From Myxococcota bacterium (GTDB taxonomy: Bacteria; Myxococcota_A; UBA9160; UBA4427), in the NCBI GenBank assembly GCA_030748735.1, contig JASMLK010000055.1:56778-120777 (forward strand): 64,000 nt of DNA. The letters are read 5' to 3'. Below are positions 53,088 to 61,524 of this stretch, in pieces. Each line of letters begins with the position of its first letter. The first letter of the stretch is position 1. A program made the position numbers and the translations under genes. Under the pieces are notes generated by a model. That model was given only the letters and a program-made list of their open reading frames with translations, ran no database searches and had not been told where the DNA came from.

Positions 53088-53503
53088 GGAGGTGGACGGA
53101 GGATCGCCGGCGGACACCGATCGTCCGCGGGAGGAAAGTCCGGGCTCCGCAGGGTGGGGAAGTCGCTAACAGCGACCCGGGGCGACCCGAGGGAAAGCGC
53201 AACAGAAATGACACCGCCGATGGCCGGCCGGCGTTCGCGCTGGCCGGATCAGGTAAGGGTGAAATCGTGGGGTAAGAGCCCACGCGCGACAGCCGGGTGA
53301 CCGGCGGCGAGGCAAGCCCTTCCCGGAGCAAGCTCGAATAGGGAACCCGTCGAGGGCGACCCGTCCAAACGCACCGTTCGCGGTGTGGGGGTTCCGGGTG
53401 AGAGTGCTCGAGCGACACGGCAACGTGTCGCCTAGACGAATGATCCTCACTGCAAAGGCGAAAGCCCGAAGCAGAACAGAACCCGGCTTACAGTCCACTG
53501 CGG
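53088..53503 (+). ncRNA. rnpB: RNase P RNA (bacterial class A)
   Basis: Catalytic RNA that matures tRNA 5' ends. The universally conserved 5' core GAGGAAAGTCCGGGCTCC lies at 53132-53149, AGGGTGAAA at 53255-53263, GGTAAGAGCCCAC at 53271-53283, and the 3' core ACAGAACCCGGCTTACA at 53476-53492. The closing helix P1 is formed by GTGGAC (53092-53097) and GTCCAC (53493-53498). The size of ~416 nt fits class A. Precise ends are estimated from P1. Open frames across this stretch are not genes. Confidence 0.95.
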
Positions 53504-53714
53504 CTCAGCCCAGCTGAACCGCACCCGGCGGGAGGAAGTCGAGAAATCGATAAGCCCCGCTGGGCTCCAACGCTGCGGATTCGTACGGGTCGAGGGGCTC
53601 GAACGCGGGAAACTCTCGGCAAGGCTCTCCTCCCTGTACAGGCACGAAGACGACACGCCAGCTGGACCGACAACATCCGGTCATCCTCGGCACGCAATCA
53701 CCGATAGTGTTTCC

Positions 53715-54545
53715 ATGGTCTCGGAAGTCATGGAGCATGCGATCGGCCCCGAAGAGCAAGCCGCCATGAACAGCGTGCTTCGCGCGACGCTCGAGAAATC
53801 CACGCTCGATGACGTATTGCACGGCATCCTCGACAAGATCCTCCAGGTGCCCTGGCTTCGGCTCCAGAAGAAGGGAGCGATCTTTCTCACCGAGGCGGGT
53901 GACCCGCCCGTCTTGAAGCTCTGCTGCGAGGTCGATCTCGCTCCACCCCTGCTCGAGCTGTGCGCGAGGGTTCCATTCGGCGGATGCCTGTGTGGTCGCG
54001 CGGCGCAGTCCCAGGAGGTTCAGTTCAGCAGCTGCGTCGACGAGCGCCATGAGGTTCGGTTCGACGGCATGGCGCCTCATGGTCGCTACAACATTCCGAT
54101 CGTATCGGCAGGTGAAACGCTGGGCGTGATCGTGCTCTATCTGCCGCACGGCTTCGAGCGAAAAGACCGCGAAGTCCAGTTCCTCCGAGCGATCGCGAAG
54201 AAGATGGCGGGGCTCATCCTGCGAGACCGTACGAACAGCGCACTGACACGACTCGCTGTGAAGCTGGACGATGTAAAGCATGCCACGGTCGAACCGGGTC
54301 AGATGGACCCGGAGTTCATTTCCACCATGAACAAGGAAGTCCGCAAGCCGATCGAAGGTGTGCTCCGCGCGATCGAACACCTCCTGTCGTCGAACCTTCG
54401 AGACGATCAACGCGAACGCGTCACCACCGTCAGGTCATCCGCCGAAGCACTCCTGAAGGCGGTCTACGAGAGCCTGGCCCCGCCCAGGAACCAGGCCGGA
54501 TCGATCCGCAAGCAGCGCGCTTCTTTGCGGCGTGCCTCGTCGTAG
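53715..54545 (+). CDS. GAF-domain protein with a degenerate histidine-kinase dimerisation domain
   Basis: A 276-residue soluble protein. Residues ~15-170 form a GAF sensor domain (LRATLEKSTLDDVLHGILDKIL... 'FGGCLCGRAAQSQEVQF' ... 'HGRYNIPIVSAGETLGVIVLY'), with Cys residues in the ligand-pocket region. Residues ~200-260 align with a HisKA helix pair: FISTMNKEVRKPIEGVL replaces the canonical F-x-M-S-H-E-L-R-x-P, so the phosphoacceptor His is Lys. Typical features 'QRERVTTVRSSAEALLKAV' are kept. No ATPase domain follows. It may regulate a partner kinase by hetero-dimerising. Its 3' end overlaps the convergent gene by 82 bases. Confidence 0.8.
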   Translation: MVSEVMEHAIGPEEQAAMNSVLRATLEKSTLDDVLHGILDKILQVPWLRLQKKGAIFLTEAGDPPVLKLCCEVDLAPPLLELCARVPFGGCLCGRAAQSQEVQFSSCVDERHEVRFDGMAPHGRYNIPIVSAGETLGVIVLYLPHGFERKDREVQFLRAIAKKMAGLILRDRTNSALTRLAVKLDDVKHATVEPGQMDPEFISTMNKEVRKPIEGVLRAIEHLLSSNLRDDQRERVTTVRSSAEALLKAVYESLAPPRNQAGSIRKQRASLRRASS

Positions 54546-55600
54546 CCTTCCCACTTGCTGGCCGGCACCGCATCGCTCGACACCCGCTCGAAGCCGATCC
54601 GCAGGAAGAACGCTTCTACGCGGTCAGACGTCGTGCACGCGAAGACGTAGTCCAACCCCTGCTCACGCGCGCGCTCGATGGCCCCTTGCACGAGGTGCAC
54701 GCCGACGCCCTCGCCTACGAAGCGCGTCAACGCATAGAGAGACGCCACCTCCCCTGCCCCGGCTTCGTCGTGCGGCATGAGCGCGCAGATGCCCGCGAGG
54801 TAGCGGCCCTCGATGAAAGCGCCGATGCCGTTGGCGAGGGCCACTTCGATTTCGTGAGCGCTTCGTTCGAGGAGGTAGCCTTCCTGCATGCCGTAGTGGA
54901 TCAACGCTTCGGCGGCGTCGAAGTCGTCGATGCCGAGTTCACGCACCTGCGTGTAGCCCTCGCGCGCATAGAACGTACCGGAGCCCGCGTAGGTGAAGAG
55001 TTCGCTGTCGAGCTCACCCGGTAGACAGGCTGAAACACTCGAAGCGCTGCCCTGGATCATGCGCTCGAATTCGCGCAGCAGTGCAGCGGTTTCCTCGCCG
55101 TCGGTCGCGGGAGGCGAGAACGCTTCTGCAACCCGTGCGTGTTCTTCGATCGACGCGAGCGGAACCAGCGAGCGCCGCCGGCCGTCGGGTAGCCAGAGCA
55201 TCCCTCTCCGCCCGAGCCAAACCAGCTTGGAAACCTGCGCTTCCAACACGACGCGCGAACAGAACTTCGCGAGCGATCCCTCGTCCTGCGGCAGGGCGAG
55301 CGCGACGCAGCCGCTTCGCTGCAGCGACCGCCAGGTGTTGCCGAGCCAGTCCGCACCGTCGGGCGAAACCGACGAGCCTTCCGCCAGGCCCTCGATCAAC
55401 GAGAGGTCATCAGACAGCAGGATCACCGGGGTCCCGTTTTCCCGCAGATCCGCGAGGGCGGCCTCGATCGTCTCCCGAGCGTCGGGTGGAAAATCGCATT
55501 CGCTCGGGAGGGCGATCGCCAGGGCCCGCCCGCGAAACTCGGCCAAATAGAAGTCGCGCTCGCGAAACAAGCCCGTCAGGGGTCTGGACTCTTCGGACAT
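54464..55600 (-). CDS. N-acetylglutamate synthase-like protein (degenerate amino-acid-kinase domain plus GNAT)
   Basis: A 378-residue protein. The first ~190 residues are compatible with an amino-acid-kinase-like fold (GTPVILLSDDLSLIEGL, VSKLVWLGRRGMLW) but are short and lack clear catalytic Gly loops. The C-terminal ~170 residues are a GNAT acetyltransferase: 'ELGIDDFDAAEALIHYGMQEGYLLERS', 'VASLYALTRFVGEGVGVHLVQGAIERA' (acetyl-CoA loop) and 'IGFERVSSDAVPASKWEGYDEARRKEARCLRI', the typical ArgA end. Probable role: first step of arginine synthesis. No other arg gene is nearby. It is convergent with the GAF gene. Confidence 0.8.
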   Translation of the reverse strand: MSEESRPLTGLFRERDFYLAEFRGRALAIALPSECDFPPDARETIEAALADLRENGTPVILLSDDLSLIEGLAEGSSVSPDGADWLGNTWRSLQRSGCVALALPQDEGSLAKFCSRVVLEAQVSKLVWLGRRGMLWLPDGRRRSLVPLASIEEHARVAEAFSPPATDGEETAALLREFERMIQGSASSVSACLPGELDSELFTYAGSGTFYAREGYTQVRELGIDDFDAAEALIHYGMQEGYLLERSAHEIEVALANGIGAFIEGRYLAGICALMPHDEAGAGEVASLYALTRFVGEGVGVHLVQGAIERAREQGLDYVFACTTSDRVEAFFLRIGFERVSSDAVPASKWEGYDEARRKEARCLRIDPAWFLGGARLS

Positions 55601-56554
55601 GGCGCGCAGTTTCGCGGATTCATGAAGGGCTGCACGGATCTGGCGAAAAAGGTGCCGCCGGACCGCCGCCCGATCCCAGCTCGCCTACGCAACTCCAGCA
55701 CCCGACCCCGCGAACGAACGCACGAAACAACTCCTTCGTCACCTCCCGCTCCAACCGGGCCACCTACTCCGCAAGCGGGTCTTGACAAATCCGAGAAAGA
55801 ATCTGTTGGGATTTCGCAGCAAATTCCGAAGAACACAAACCGCGTTGAAATACCACCCCCCTGGCAGGAGGGGTGCCAAACAAGCGAGCCCGAGCCCCCT
55901 CGGTGCTCAAACCTACAGATTAAGAAGGAGAATCAGATAGTTAGGACGAAACTTGCAGAAGCAGCGAGGGCTCCGGTATACAAGGGGACTTCCACGTCGA
56001 TCCTCAGCAAAACGCGGGTTGACGCTGCGAGTAGAACCCCCAACCCCCACAGCGCCCGACAGTGCGCTCGCAGTGCGAAGTTTTTGCCGAAGTGACGGAA
56101 AGTTCTAGCCAAATCGGCACTGAACGTTCACAATCGTGGGCCGCTTGACGCGCCCCAGGCGATGTGGTTAGCCGCCGCCCCGTAGCATCAGTGCCATTCG
56201 CGCCACGATCAATGCGATTCACGCAGGCATCAATCACCTGCGCCAGCACCGGCAAGAACACCTGCAAGAAAAGCGGCAACCACGATTCACAGCTTCGTCC
56301 AAGCATCGCCCCAGTACGTCCCCGATATCCCAGGTCCACCACAAACGACATAGAAGCGAGTCTTCCGATTCGGCAAGACGCCATGCAGACGCCACGGGGA
56401 TCGACACTCCGAACCGCAATGACGGCACTCACCGTCCGTTCGACCCATACCGTCCCCGCGCCATTGGCCTTCCAGATCGCCCATCGCTTCATCGCTTGAA
56501 ACGCAACACAGAACGAAGCAAGCAGCTCGATCGTTCACACAGATCACACGACTC
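55601..56554. other. 954-bp gene-poor region upstream of the sigma-factor gene
   Basis: No frame here has convincing coding features on either strand. The part 55770-56120 is visibly richer in A and T than its surroundings. It contains a perfect TTGACA (55782-55787) without a clear -10 partner, two adjacent hairpins (55854-55875 and 55886-55908), and a TTGACG-17-TTAGCC pair at 56146-56174. It could be a long leader for the sigma factor, an unrecognised small RNA, or decayed sequence. Confidence 0.6.
55854..55908 (+). other. Tandem hairpins in the gene-poor region (possible small RNA or leader)
   Basis: CACCCC-CCT-GGC-AGG-A-GGGGTG (55854-55875) folds on itself with one bulge. Eleven bases later GAGC-C-CGAG-CCCC-CTCG-GT-GCTC (55886-55908) makes a second hairpin. 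A TTGACA hexamer lies 67 bases before the first. No known RNA family is recognised. Confidence 0.35.
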
Positions 56555-58246
56555 ATGAACCGGCAACCGGCGGACGGTTTCCGACCGAAAGGTTGGGCAA
56601 CGACCGAATCGTCGCAGTCAGCCGTCAAAAGGGTGAGAGAATTGAAAGCGCAAAAGAAGGCTGAAACGACTTCGCGTACATCCACGTCGAAGGCTGGCGC
56701 AAAGACCGCCGGCAAGGCGGCATCGAAATCGACCGCCAAGTCGACTGCTCGCAGCGGTTCGAAGACGGCTGCGAAGAGCACGGTGAAGGCCGCGGCAAAG
56801 AGCGCGCCCAAGCCGGCCGCCGCGACGAAGGCCGCTGCGAAGGCCGCTGCAAAGGCGACCGGAAAGGACGCCAAGAAGGGTGAAGCCGCGTCCAAGGAAG
56901 AAATGGGCAAGGCGGTAACCGGTGCGACGCCCGTCGTGGCCGCTGAAGAACTCGACCCCGGTCGCGAACGCCGACCGCTCGAGTCCTACTTCCAGGAAAT
57001 CGGCGGCACCCGCACGCTGAAGCGCGAGGAAGAGGTCTACCTCGCGAAGGATCTCGAAGCCGCCACCGCGGCGCTGCGCGACGTGCTCTACGCCGTCCCG
57101 AGTTCGGCCCGCCACGTGGTGGCCCGCTGGGACGCCCTGCGCGCGTTGTCACACACCGGCGCGAAGCTCTCCGAATCGGTGGGCGACGAAGAAACCGGTG
57201 AAATCGCTGCCCGCGTGGAACGCGCGGTGAAGAAGCTCCGGGCGATCCTGGCCAGCCGCGACGAGGCCTACGAGGCCTGCGGCGGTGAATATGGCCCCGA
57301 ACTCCAGAAGCTCGACGCCAAGGTCGCGAAGGAAATGCACAACGCGCGCCTTTCCCTCGTGCTGCTGGTCGAGCTCCGGGAAAACGTGCTGACGCTCGGA
57401 CGCGAAATTCGCAAGACGCGCCGCCGGACCAAGCGCCTGACCGAACTCGAAGCCGAAGCCGGTGTGCAGAAGGCGCACATGCTGAAGCTGGTCAACGAAG
57501 TCGAAAACGCGCACGAGCGCATGACGATGGTGAAGAACCGCTTCATCGAGCACAACCTCAAGCTCGTCGTCGCGATCGCGAAGGACTACCGGAACCTCGG
57601 CCTGTCGTTCCCCGACCTGATCCAGGAAGGCAACCTCGGCCTGATCCGCGCGGTCGAGAAGTTCGACCATCGCCGCGGCTTCAAGTTTTCGACCTACGCG
57701 GTGTGGTGGATTCGTCAGGCACTCGTTCGCGCGATCCAGAACCACTCGCGCACGATCCGCCTGCCTTCCCACGTGCATGACCGGTTGCAGCGCAGCCAGC
57801 GCGTGCGTGCGGAACTCACGGGCAAGCTCGGCCGCGAACCGACCCCGGCCGAACTCGCGCCGGCGCTCGGGACCGACACCGAAGCACTCGAAGCCCTCGA
57901 CCGACTGTCGCGCGAAGCGATTTCCCTCGAGTCGAATGTTTCGGGGACGGAAAAGCGTCTCGAGGACTTCGTGCCCGATCAGGGGTCTTCCGCTCCCGAC
58001 GGCGGGATGGACAACGATCGGATGCGCACCGGCGTGGGCGCGCTGATCGGTTCGCTCACACCGCGTGAGCAGCTGATCTTGCGACTGCGCTATGGGCTCG
58101 CTGGTGAAGAAGAGCACACCCTTGAACAGATCGGCCAGACACTCGGGCTTTCGCGCGAACGTGTCCGACAGCTCGAGGCCCGTGCGCTGAAGCGCCTGCG
58201 CGAAACGCAGCCCGCGCTTCGACTGCACCCGATCCTCGAGCCCTGA
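56555..58246 (+). CDS. rpoD: RpoD-type sigma-70 factor with histone-H1-like N-terminal tail
   Basis: RNA polymerase sigma subunit of 563 residues. Residues ~28-115 are almost only Lys, Ala, Ser and Thr (repeats such as [13 protein letters not shown]), like the C-terminal tail of histone H1. They replace the acidic region 1.1. Region 1.2 follows ('[20 protein letters not shown]'), then a ~170-residue non-conserved insert, region 2 ('[34 protein letters not shown]', [13 protein letters not shown] ~374-386), region 3 ('IRLPSHV') and region 4 with helix-turn-helix '[24 protein letters not shown]'. Primary versus group 2 sigma is not settled. ATG 56555 is used; GTG 56631 is an alternative start. 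Confidence 0.93.
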   Translation: MNRQPADGFRPKGWATTESSQSAVKRVRELKAQKKAETTSRTSTSKAGAKTAGKAASKSTAKSTARSGSKTAAKSTVKAAAKSAPKPAAATKAAAKAAAKATGKDAKKGEAASKEEMGKAVTGATPVVAAEELDPGRERRPLESYFQEIGGTRTLKREEEVYLAKDLEAATAALRDVLYAVPSSARHVVARWDALRALSHTGAKLSESVGDEETGEIAARVERAVKKLRAILASRDEAYEACGGEYGPELQKLDAKVAKEMHNARLSLVLLVELRENVLTLGREIRKTRRRTKRLTELEAEAGVQKAHMLKLVNEVENAHERMTMVKNRFIEHNLKLVVAIAKDYRNLGLSFPDLIQEGNLGLIRAVEKFDHRRGFKFSTYAVWWIRQALVRAIQNHSRTIRLPSHVHDRLQRSQRVRAELTGKLGREPTPAELAPALGTDTEALEALDRLSREAISLESNVSGTEKRLEDFVPDQGSSAPDGGMDNDRMRTGVGALIGSLTPREQLILRLRYGLAGEEEHTLEQIGQTLGLSRERVRQLEARALKRLRETQPALRLHPILEP

Positions 58247-58255
58247 TCAGAGGAC

Positions 58256-58273
58256 GGGATCTCACGAGATCCC
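58256..58273 (+). terminator. Hairpin after the sigma-factor gene
   Basis: GGGATCT (58256-58262) pairs with AGATCCC (58267-58273) around CACG, ten bases after the stop codon. It precedes the stronger terminator at 58291. Confidence 0.5.
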
Positions 58274-58290
58274 AGATGGACGCCATGACG

Positions 58291-58317
58291 ACGGCGGCGC
58301 TTCGGCGCCGCCGTTTT
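58291..58317. terminator. Rho-independent terminator
   Basis: ACGGCGGCGC (58291-58300) pairs perfectly with GCGCCGCCGT (58305-58314) around a stable TTCG tetraloop and is followed by TTT. It ends the sigma-factor transcript and lies 31 bases before the convergent tupA stop. Confidence 0.9.
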
Positions 58318-58347
58318 CGTTCTGGGGGCTCGTGCTGAGCGGCCCGG

Positions 58348-59217
58348 CTATGGCGCCGCGATCGCGTCGGGCACGAAGAGCACTTCGCCGTTCACTCGGA
58401 AGTCGCCGATCGCCTTCTGGCCCGCAGGCGAGAGCAGCCAGTCAATGAAGCGCTGCGCCTCCCGGGCCTTCACGTGCGCGTGGCGCTCGGGGTTCACGAG
58501 AATCACGCTGTAGGGATTCATCAGGCGCGGATCCCCGACCACCACGATCTCGAGGTCCAGCCGGTTCTTGAAGGCCAGCCAGGTCCCGCGATCGACGAAC
58601 GCGTAGGCGCCCATCGCCGCGGCGGTGTTGAGCGTCGCCCCCATGCCGGAGCCGGTTTCCCGATACCACGTCCCCGAAGCCTCAGACGGATCGCGCTGCG
58701 CTGCCGTCCACAAGCGCAACTCGGCCTTATGGGTACCCGAGTCGTCACCTCGCGATACGAACGGCACCTTCTCGTCCGCGATCGTCGAAAGCGCCTGCCC
58801 GACGTCACTCACGCCGCGCACGCCGGCCGCATCGTCCCGGGGCCCCACGATGATGAAGTCGTTGTGCATCAACGGATGACGCTTCACCCCGAACCCATCG
58901 GCGACGAACTTCTCTTCTGATTTTCGGTCGTGGACCATCAGGACATCGGCGTCGCCATTGCGCGCGAGGCGTAGAGCCTGTCCGGTCCCCACTGCGACGA
59001 CGCGAACGTCGACGCCACTTGCCTGCTTGAACTTCGGCAGGATCTCGTCGAGCAGGCCGGAATTGTCGGTCGACGTCGTGCTGGCCAGCGTGATGTACGG
59101 CGCATCCGCGACGGCGACACCCGCCGCACCGAAAAGCGTGATCGAAACGAACAGCGCTGCCCATGTACGCGTAATCGATGAACACGGCCGTCTCAGCCTC
59201 GGCCCGCCCGTCACCAC
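58348..59217 (-). CDS. tupA: Tungstate ABC transporter, substrate-binding protein TupA
   Basis: Periplasmic oxyanion-binding protein of about 289 residues with a signal peptide (ITRTWAALFVSITLFGAAGVAVA, cut near ADA). The 'LASTTSTDNSGLLDEILPKF' motif after the signal is the TupA tungstate-binding signature; 'DVLMVHDRKSEEKFVADGFG', 'HNDFIIVGPRDDAAG' and 'SRGDDSGTHKAELRLW' follow in normal order. The GTG start overlaps the tupC stop (GTGGTGA), so it is the third gene of tupB-tupC-tupA. Tungstate supply implies tungsten-dependent oxidoreductases elsewhere; molybdate use is possible. Confidence 0.93.
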   Translation of the reverse strand: MVTGGPRLRRPCSSITRTWAALFVSITLFGAAGVAVADAPYITLASTTSTDNSGLLDEILPKFKQASGVDVRVVAVGTGQALRLARNGDADVLMVHDRKSEEKFVADGFGVKRHPLMHNDFIIVGPRDDAAGVRGVSDVGQALSTIADEKVPFVSRGDDSGTHKAELRLWTAAQRDPSEASGTWYRETGSGMGATLNTAAAMGAYAFVDRGTWLAFKNRLDLEIVVVGDPRLMNPYSVILVNPERHAHVKAREAQRFIDWLLSPAGQKAIGDFRVNGEVLFVPDAIAAP

Positions 59218-59933
59218 AAGAGTTCTCCCTTGATGAAAGCCGCCGCTTCCTGCGAAGTCGGTGCGTCGAAGAACCGGTCGACCGGTGCGCGTTCGAGCAC
59301 GCGGCCGCGGTTCATGAAGACGACTTCATCGCCGAGACGCTTCGCCTGTGCGAGGTCATGGGTGATCATGATGACGCGCGTCCCCGCGTTGGCGATCGCC
59401 TCGATGATCTCTTCGACGACGCGCGTGGCAGAGGGATCGAGTGCACTCGTCGGCTCGTCGAGGAAGAGCACCTCCGGTTCGAGCGCCCACGCGCGGGCGA
59501 GTGCGAGGCGCTGCCGCTCCCCCGAAGACAGAACGAAGGCGTGCCGCTCGGCAACGGAAAGGAGTCCCGTCTGTGCGAGGGCGGCGCGCGCCTTTTCGGT
59601 GACCACCTCTCGATCGCAACCGACGCAGCGCAGCGCATACTCGACGTTCGCCTGGGCACTGCGGCGCAGCAGCACGGGGCGCTCGAAGACCATGGCCTGC
59701 GTCCCCAACGCCGAGGGGTCCGAGGCGCGGGGACCGTGCCATTGCACTTCACCAGCAGTGGGTGAAAGGAGTCCATGGGCGATCCGCAGCAGCAGGCTCT
59801 TCCCCGCACCGTTGGGCCCGACGATCATCGTGCGATCGACAGCTTCGAAACGCAGATCGATGTCGGCGAGCAATTCGTTGCCGTTCACCGCGAAGCCCAC
59901 ACCGCGCAGTTCGAGGGGAAGGATCGACGTCAC
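59211..59933 (-). CDS. tupC: Tungstate ABC transporter, ATP-binding protein TupC
   Basis: ATPase of the importer, 240 residues from the GTG at 59933, which overlaps the tupB stop (GTGA). Walker A is GPNGAGKSLLL, the signature motif LSSGERQRLALARA, Walker B 'EVLFLDEPTSALD' and the switch His 'IMITHD'. The open frame continues upstream only as an antisense shadow of tupB. No regulatory C-terminal domain is present, as expected for a compact importer ATPase. Confidence 0.94.
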   Translation of the reverse strand: MTSILPLELRGVGFAVNGNELLADIDLRFEAVDRTMIVGPNGAGKSLLLRIAHGLLSPTAGEVQWHGPRASDPSALGTQAMVFERPVLLRRSAQANVEYALRCVGCDREVVTEKARAALAQTGLLSVAERHAFVLSSGERQRLALARAWALEPEVLFLDEPTSALDPSATRVVEEIIEAIANAGTRVIMITHDLAQAKRLGDEVVFMNRGRVLERAPVDRFFDAPTSQEAAAFIKGELLW

Positions 59934-60637
59934 GGCGTCACCGTTTCGCTGGCGCGCGTCTGACCGAGGGCCGCCAGTGCGTTGAGCAACAAGCTGATGA
60001 ACAGCAACACGATGCCGAGCCCGAGTGCCAGCGGCAGGTCGCCCTTGCTGGTTTCGAGGGCGATCGCGGTCGTCATCACGCGCGTCACGTGGGCGATGTT
60101 GCCGCCCACGATGATCACGGCGCCCACTTCGGCGATCGCGCGGCCATAGCCGGCGAGCAGGGTCGTGAGCAGGCGATGCCGCCCCTCGTAGAGAAGCGTC
60201 TGCACCACGCCCAGCGTCCCCACCCGCAACGAGCGAAACAGCGCGTCGTACTCTTCGAACAGGTCTTCGAGGGCCTGGCGCGACAGCGCAGCCACCAGGG
60301 GCATGATCAGGAGGAACTGCGCCACGACCATCGCCGTCGGCGTGAACAACCAACCGAGCCAACCCAACGGCCCGGCGCGTGAGAGCAGCAGGTAGACGAT
60401 CAAGCCCACCACGACGGGCGGCAAGCCCATCATGGCATTGAGCGTCGCGATCACGATGCGTCGCCCCGGGAAGCGCGCGATCGCAAGCCAACCGCCCAGC
60501 GGAAGCCCCACGAGCGCGGCCAGGAACACGGCCATCAGCGACACGCGCAGCGAGAGCAGCACGATCTCGACCAGGTCGGCGTCGAAGCTCGTGAGCAGAC
60601 GAAACGCCGTGACGAACGCCTGAAGGAGACTCTCCAT
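59930..60637 (-). CDS. tupB: Tungstate ABC transporter, permease TupB
   Basis: Inner-membrane channel of the importer, 235 residues and about five to six membrane segments. 'VLLSLRVSLMAVFLAALVGLPLGGWLA' opens the transport fold, and the EAA-like cytoplasmic loop is 'TLLYEGRHRLLTTLLAGYGRAIAEVGAVIIVGGN', which contacts the ATPase. It is the first gene of the tupBCA unit; the more common order is tupA first. No riboswitch-like (Moco/Tuco) structure was recognised between it and xth. Confidence 0.93.
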   Translation of the reverse strand: MESLLQAFVTAFRLLTSFDADLVEIVLLSLRVSLMAVFLAALVGLPLGGWLAIARFPGRRIVIATLNAMMGLPPVVVGLIVYLLLSRAGPLGWLGWLFTPTAMVVAQFLLIMPLVAALSRQALEDLFEEYDALFRSLRVGTLGVVQTLLYEGRHRLLTTLLAGYGRAIAEVGAVIIVGGNIAHVTRVMTTAIALETSKGDLPLALGLGIVLLFISLLLNALAALGQTRASETVTP

Positions 60638-60663
60638 CGTTCAGCCCATCGTCCGCTGCGCGC

Positions 60664-61470
60664 TCACGAAGAACCGAACACGGCCGGGTCGAGATCGACA
60701 CCGACGGGGCAGTGATCCGAACCCTTCACGTCGGGCAGGATGAACGCGTTCTTCACGAACTTCATCGCGGCCGGCGATGCGAGCACGTAGTCGAGTCGCC
60801 ACCCGATGTTCTTCTCACGCACACCGAAGCGTTGACTCCACCAGCTGTAATGCCCCTCGCCCGGCTCGAACGCCCGGAAGGTGTCGACCCAACCCGCGTC
60901 GATCCAGCGGTCGATCTCCTCGCGCTCTTCGGGACAGAAGCCGCTGGTCTTCACGTTGGCCTTGGGGCGCGCGAGATCGATTTCCTTGTGGGCCGTGTTG
61001 AGGTCGCCGACCACCAGCACCCGATACCCGCCCTTTCGCAGGCGCTGCACCTTGTCGAACAGGGCGCGGTACCAGTCGAGCTTGTAGGGGATGCGACTGT
61101 TGTCGCGGTCCTTTCCGTTGCCGTTCGGGAAGTAGCCGTTGGCGACGACCAAGCGGCCGAAGCGCGCGATCTGCACACGGCCTTCGACGTCGAAGCGGCT
61201 TTCCCCGAGGCTCGTTTCGATCGAGTCGGGCTTTCGCCGCGAGAGCAACCCGACCCCGCTATAGCCCTTGCGTTCGGGATGGGTGTAGGCCTGGTGATAG
61301 CCCTCGAGGTCATGCACCTGCTGCGGGATGTCTTCGGGCCAGGCGCGCACTTCCTGCAGCCCCAGGATCTCGGCGTCCGCCCGGGCGAGCCAGTCGAGCA
61401 TGCCCTTCTTCGTCGCCGCACGAATGCCGTTGATGTTCCAGGAATAGAGGCGTGCATTCTTGGGGGGCAT
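60664..61470 (-). CDS. xth: Exodeoxyribonuclease III (AP endonuclease)
   Basis: Mg-dependent 3'-5' exonuclease and AP endonuclease for base-excision repair, 268 residues. 'LYSWNINGIRAATKKGMLDWL' and 'EILGLQEVRA' provide the first Asn and Glu metal ligands; 'NGYFPNGNGKDRDNSRIPYKLDWYRAL' contains the catalytic Tyr region; 'VVGDLNTAHKEIDLARPK' has the Asp/Asn pair; 'NIGWRLDYVLAS' and 'GSDHCPVGVD' complete the active site with Asp-His. The family is usually ~255-270 residues. It lies between uppP and the tup operon in the same direction. Confidence 0.97.
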   Translation of the reverse strand: MPPKNARLYSWNINGIRAATKKGMLDWLARADAEILGLQEVRAWPEDIPQQVHDLEGYHQAYTHPERKGYSGVGLLSRRKPDSIETSLGESRFDVEGRVQIARFGRLVVANGYFPNGNGKDRDNSRIPYKLDWYRALFDKVQRLRKGGYRVLVVGDLNTAHKEIDLARPKANVKTSGFCPEEREEIDRWIDAGWVDTFRAFEPGEGHYSWWSQRFGVREKNIGWRLDYVLASPAAMKFVKNAFILPDVKGSDHCPVGVDLDPAVFGSS

Positions 61471-61524
61471 GATCGACTTCCGTGGAGGTGGGACGGGGGG
61501 ACGTGGGAACCAGGCGCGGCCGGA

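Noticed and set aside
53041..53500. Several open frames in the rnpB region on both strands
   Set aside because: The stretch has all conserved cores of RNase P RNA and no coding signature.
55622..56095. 157-codon plus-strand frame in the gap after the acetyltransferase
   Set aside because: Pro/Arg/Ser-rich without motifs, no ribosome-binding site, and the composition changes midway; not supported as a gene.
56287..56484. Minus-strand 65-codon frame with a Cys-x-x-Cys-like start and TRFYVVCGG segment
   Set aside because: It looks protein-like in part, but competing frames look equally good, there is no clear ribosome-binding site, and I know no family match.
59934..60701. Upstream extension of tupC and a 206-codon plus-strand frame over tupB
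   Set aside because: Both are shadows of the permease gene; tupC begins at the GTG overlapping the tupB stop.
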